From positions 4,323-68,322 of the forward strand of contig URPJ01000012.1 of the NCBI GenBank assembly GCA_900549745.1: a stretch of DNA of 64,000 nucleotides. Direction: 5' to 3'. The translations under genes and the position numbers were made by a program. A model generated the notes under the pieces. The model ran no database searches. It saw only the letters and a list, made by a program, of their open reading frames with translations, and had not been told where the DNA came from. This DNA is from an uncultured Collinsella sp. (lineage in GTDB: Bacteria; Actinomycetota; Coriobacteriia; Coriobacteriales; Coriobacteriaceae). Shown piece after piece: positions 63,605 through 64,000 of the stretch. Position 1 is the stretch's first letter, and each line of letters opens with the position of its first letter.

Positions 63605-63842
63605 AATTGTCAGCCCGGGCCCGTCTCGGGCTACGATTGAGGCGCGCCCAGAACGGGCCGCCGACCGGGCGCCCGCGCACGGCCGAACGTCCCTGCCCCC
63701 GAGAGGGCCTGTTGGGTGCTGCCGGCGCGGGACGCGCCGCCCCCGACGGCTGATAGGAAAGTGCCGGGCAGGCGCCGCGGCTGGTAATGTGAGTGCCGAG
63801 GGGGAGGCCATCCGGTCGAACGACTACCGGAAGGATACCACC
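63605..63842 (+). ncRNA. IS110 left-end region, possible bridge RNA
   Basis: About 235 bp of very GC-rich, non-coding DNA directly upstream of an IS110 transposase start. In IS110 elements this position encodes the bridge RNA that pairs with target and donor DNA (established for the family). GC-rich blocks such as CCCGGGCCC at 63613 and GAGGGCC/GGGCGC suggest stable folding, but I have not derived a structure, and the exact element boundary is unknown. Confidence 0.35.
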
Positions 63843-64000
63843 GTGAAAGCGCCATCGACCAGGCCCGCGGCCGTGCTCGGCCTAGACGTCGGCAAGTCCT
63901 CCCACTGGGCCTGCCTGATCGACCGCGACGGGGAGGTGCTGTCCATGGATTGGCAACATCTATTTGGACGATTCCGGGAGGGACAGCCCCGCTTCCCTGA
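63843..64000 (+). mobile_element. IS110-family transposase, N-terminal fragment
   Basis: GTG 63843 follows GGAAGGATACCACC. It encodes a short lead then AVLGLDVGKSSHWACLIDRDGEVL, the DEDD/RuvC-like N-terminus of IS110 transposases (first Asp in GLDVGK). After about residue 34 the reading becomes SMDWQHLFGRFREGQP, which does not look like the family's usual continuation, although the frame stays open to the window edge. It may be an interrupted copy or a divergent one. Confidence 0.75.

Overview
The window is a high-GC chromosomal segment that most resembles a gut Coriobacteriia genome, probably Collinsella. Reasons: strong GC3 bias (long antisense open frames shadow most genes), AGGAGG-type ribosome sites, an anaerobic fermenter's gene set (rubrerythrin, Etf-coupled 2-hydroxyacid dehydrogenase, iron alcohol dehydrogenase), a possible BaiA-like dehydrogenase and an IS110 end. 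Species is inferred from gene content, not from a marker gene. No rRNA, tRNA or CRISPR array was seen.

Layout. 1-7.0 kb (mostly minus): 5' end of class II aldolase, an MBL hydrolase, bifunctional Rel, and RecJ fused to a RecQ-like helicase. 7.2-9.7 kb: BASS-family transporter, then a GalT-like DUF4931 protein and CutC. 9.9-14.75 kb: a complete LivKHMGF branched-chain amino acid ABC operon, with the C-terminal remnant of a second LivK beside it. 15.2-26.7 kb: homoserine dehydrogenase, SDR, CPA2 antiporter, PurL, EamA transporter, GGDEF protein, KdgT. 26.8-32.4 kb: AzlCD, an HD hydrolase, and an FAD oxidase-EtfB-EtfA operon that fits an electron-confurcating (lactate-type) dehydrogenase.

32.7-35.9 kb is an accessory run of small secreted or membrane proteins, one with a sortase-like LAQTG tail. 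36.0-42.5 kb holds a DUF554 protein and then a three-gene operon: TerB_N/TerB_C protein, DUF2791 (BrxD-like) ATPase and Lhr/BrxHI-like helicase. With no other BREX gene nearby, this is the best candidate for an incompletely described defence or DNA-processing system. 42.5-49.1 kb: spermidine-synthase-like protein, bacterial Elp3, a DUF4097/XRE pair, a methyltransferase and TrmB. 49.4-55.2 kb: Ski2-like helicase with DUF3516, DUF2130 protein, and a phosphoesterase/small protein/HIRAN operon. 55.3-58.7 kb: ALDH and Fe-ADH behind two Rex-like boxes, then rubrerythrin. 59-64 kb: a DUF559-like protein flanked by two copies of a 121-bp repeat, PdxR-PdxST, and a partial IS110 element.

The most distinctive structural signal is the 121-bp repeat (about 49147, 58866 and 60287). 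Two copies supply the last codons and stop (Leu-Ser-Glu-stop) of the gene that runs into them, and the same two copies flank one gene in direct orientation. Several other perfect or near-perfect intergenic palindromes are listed separately.
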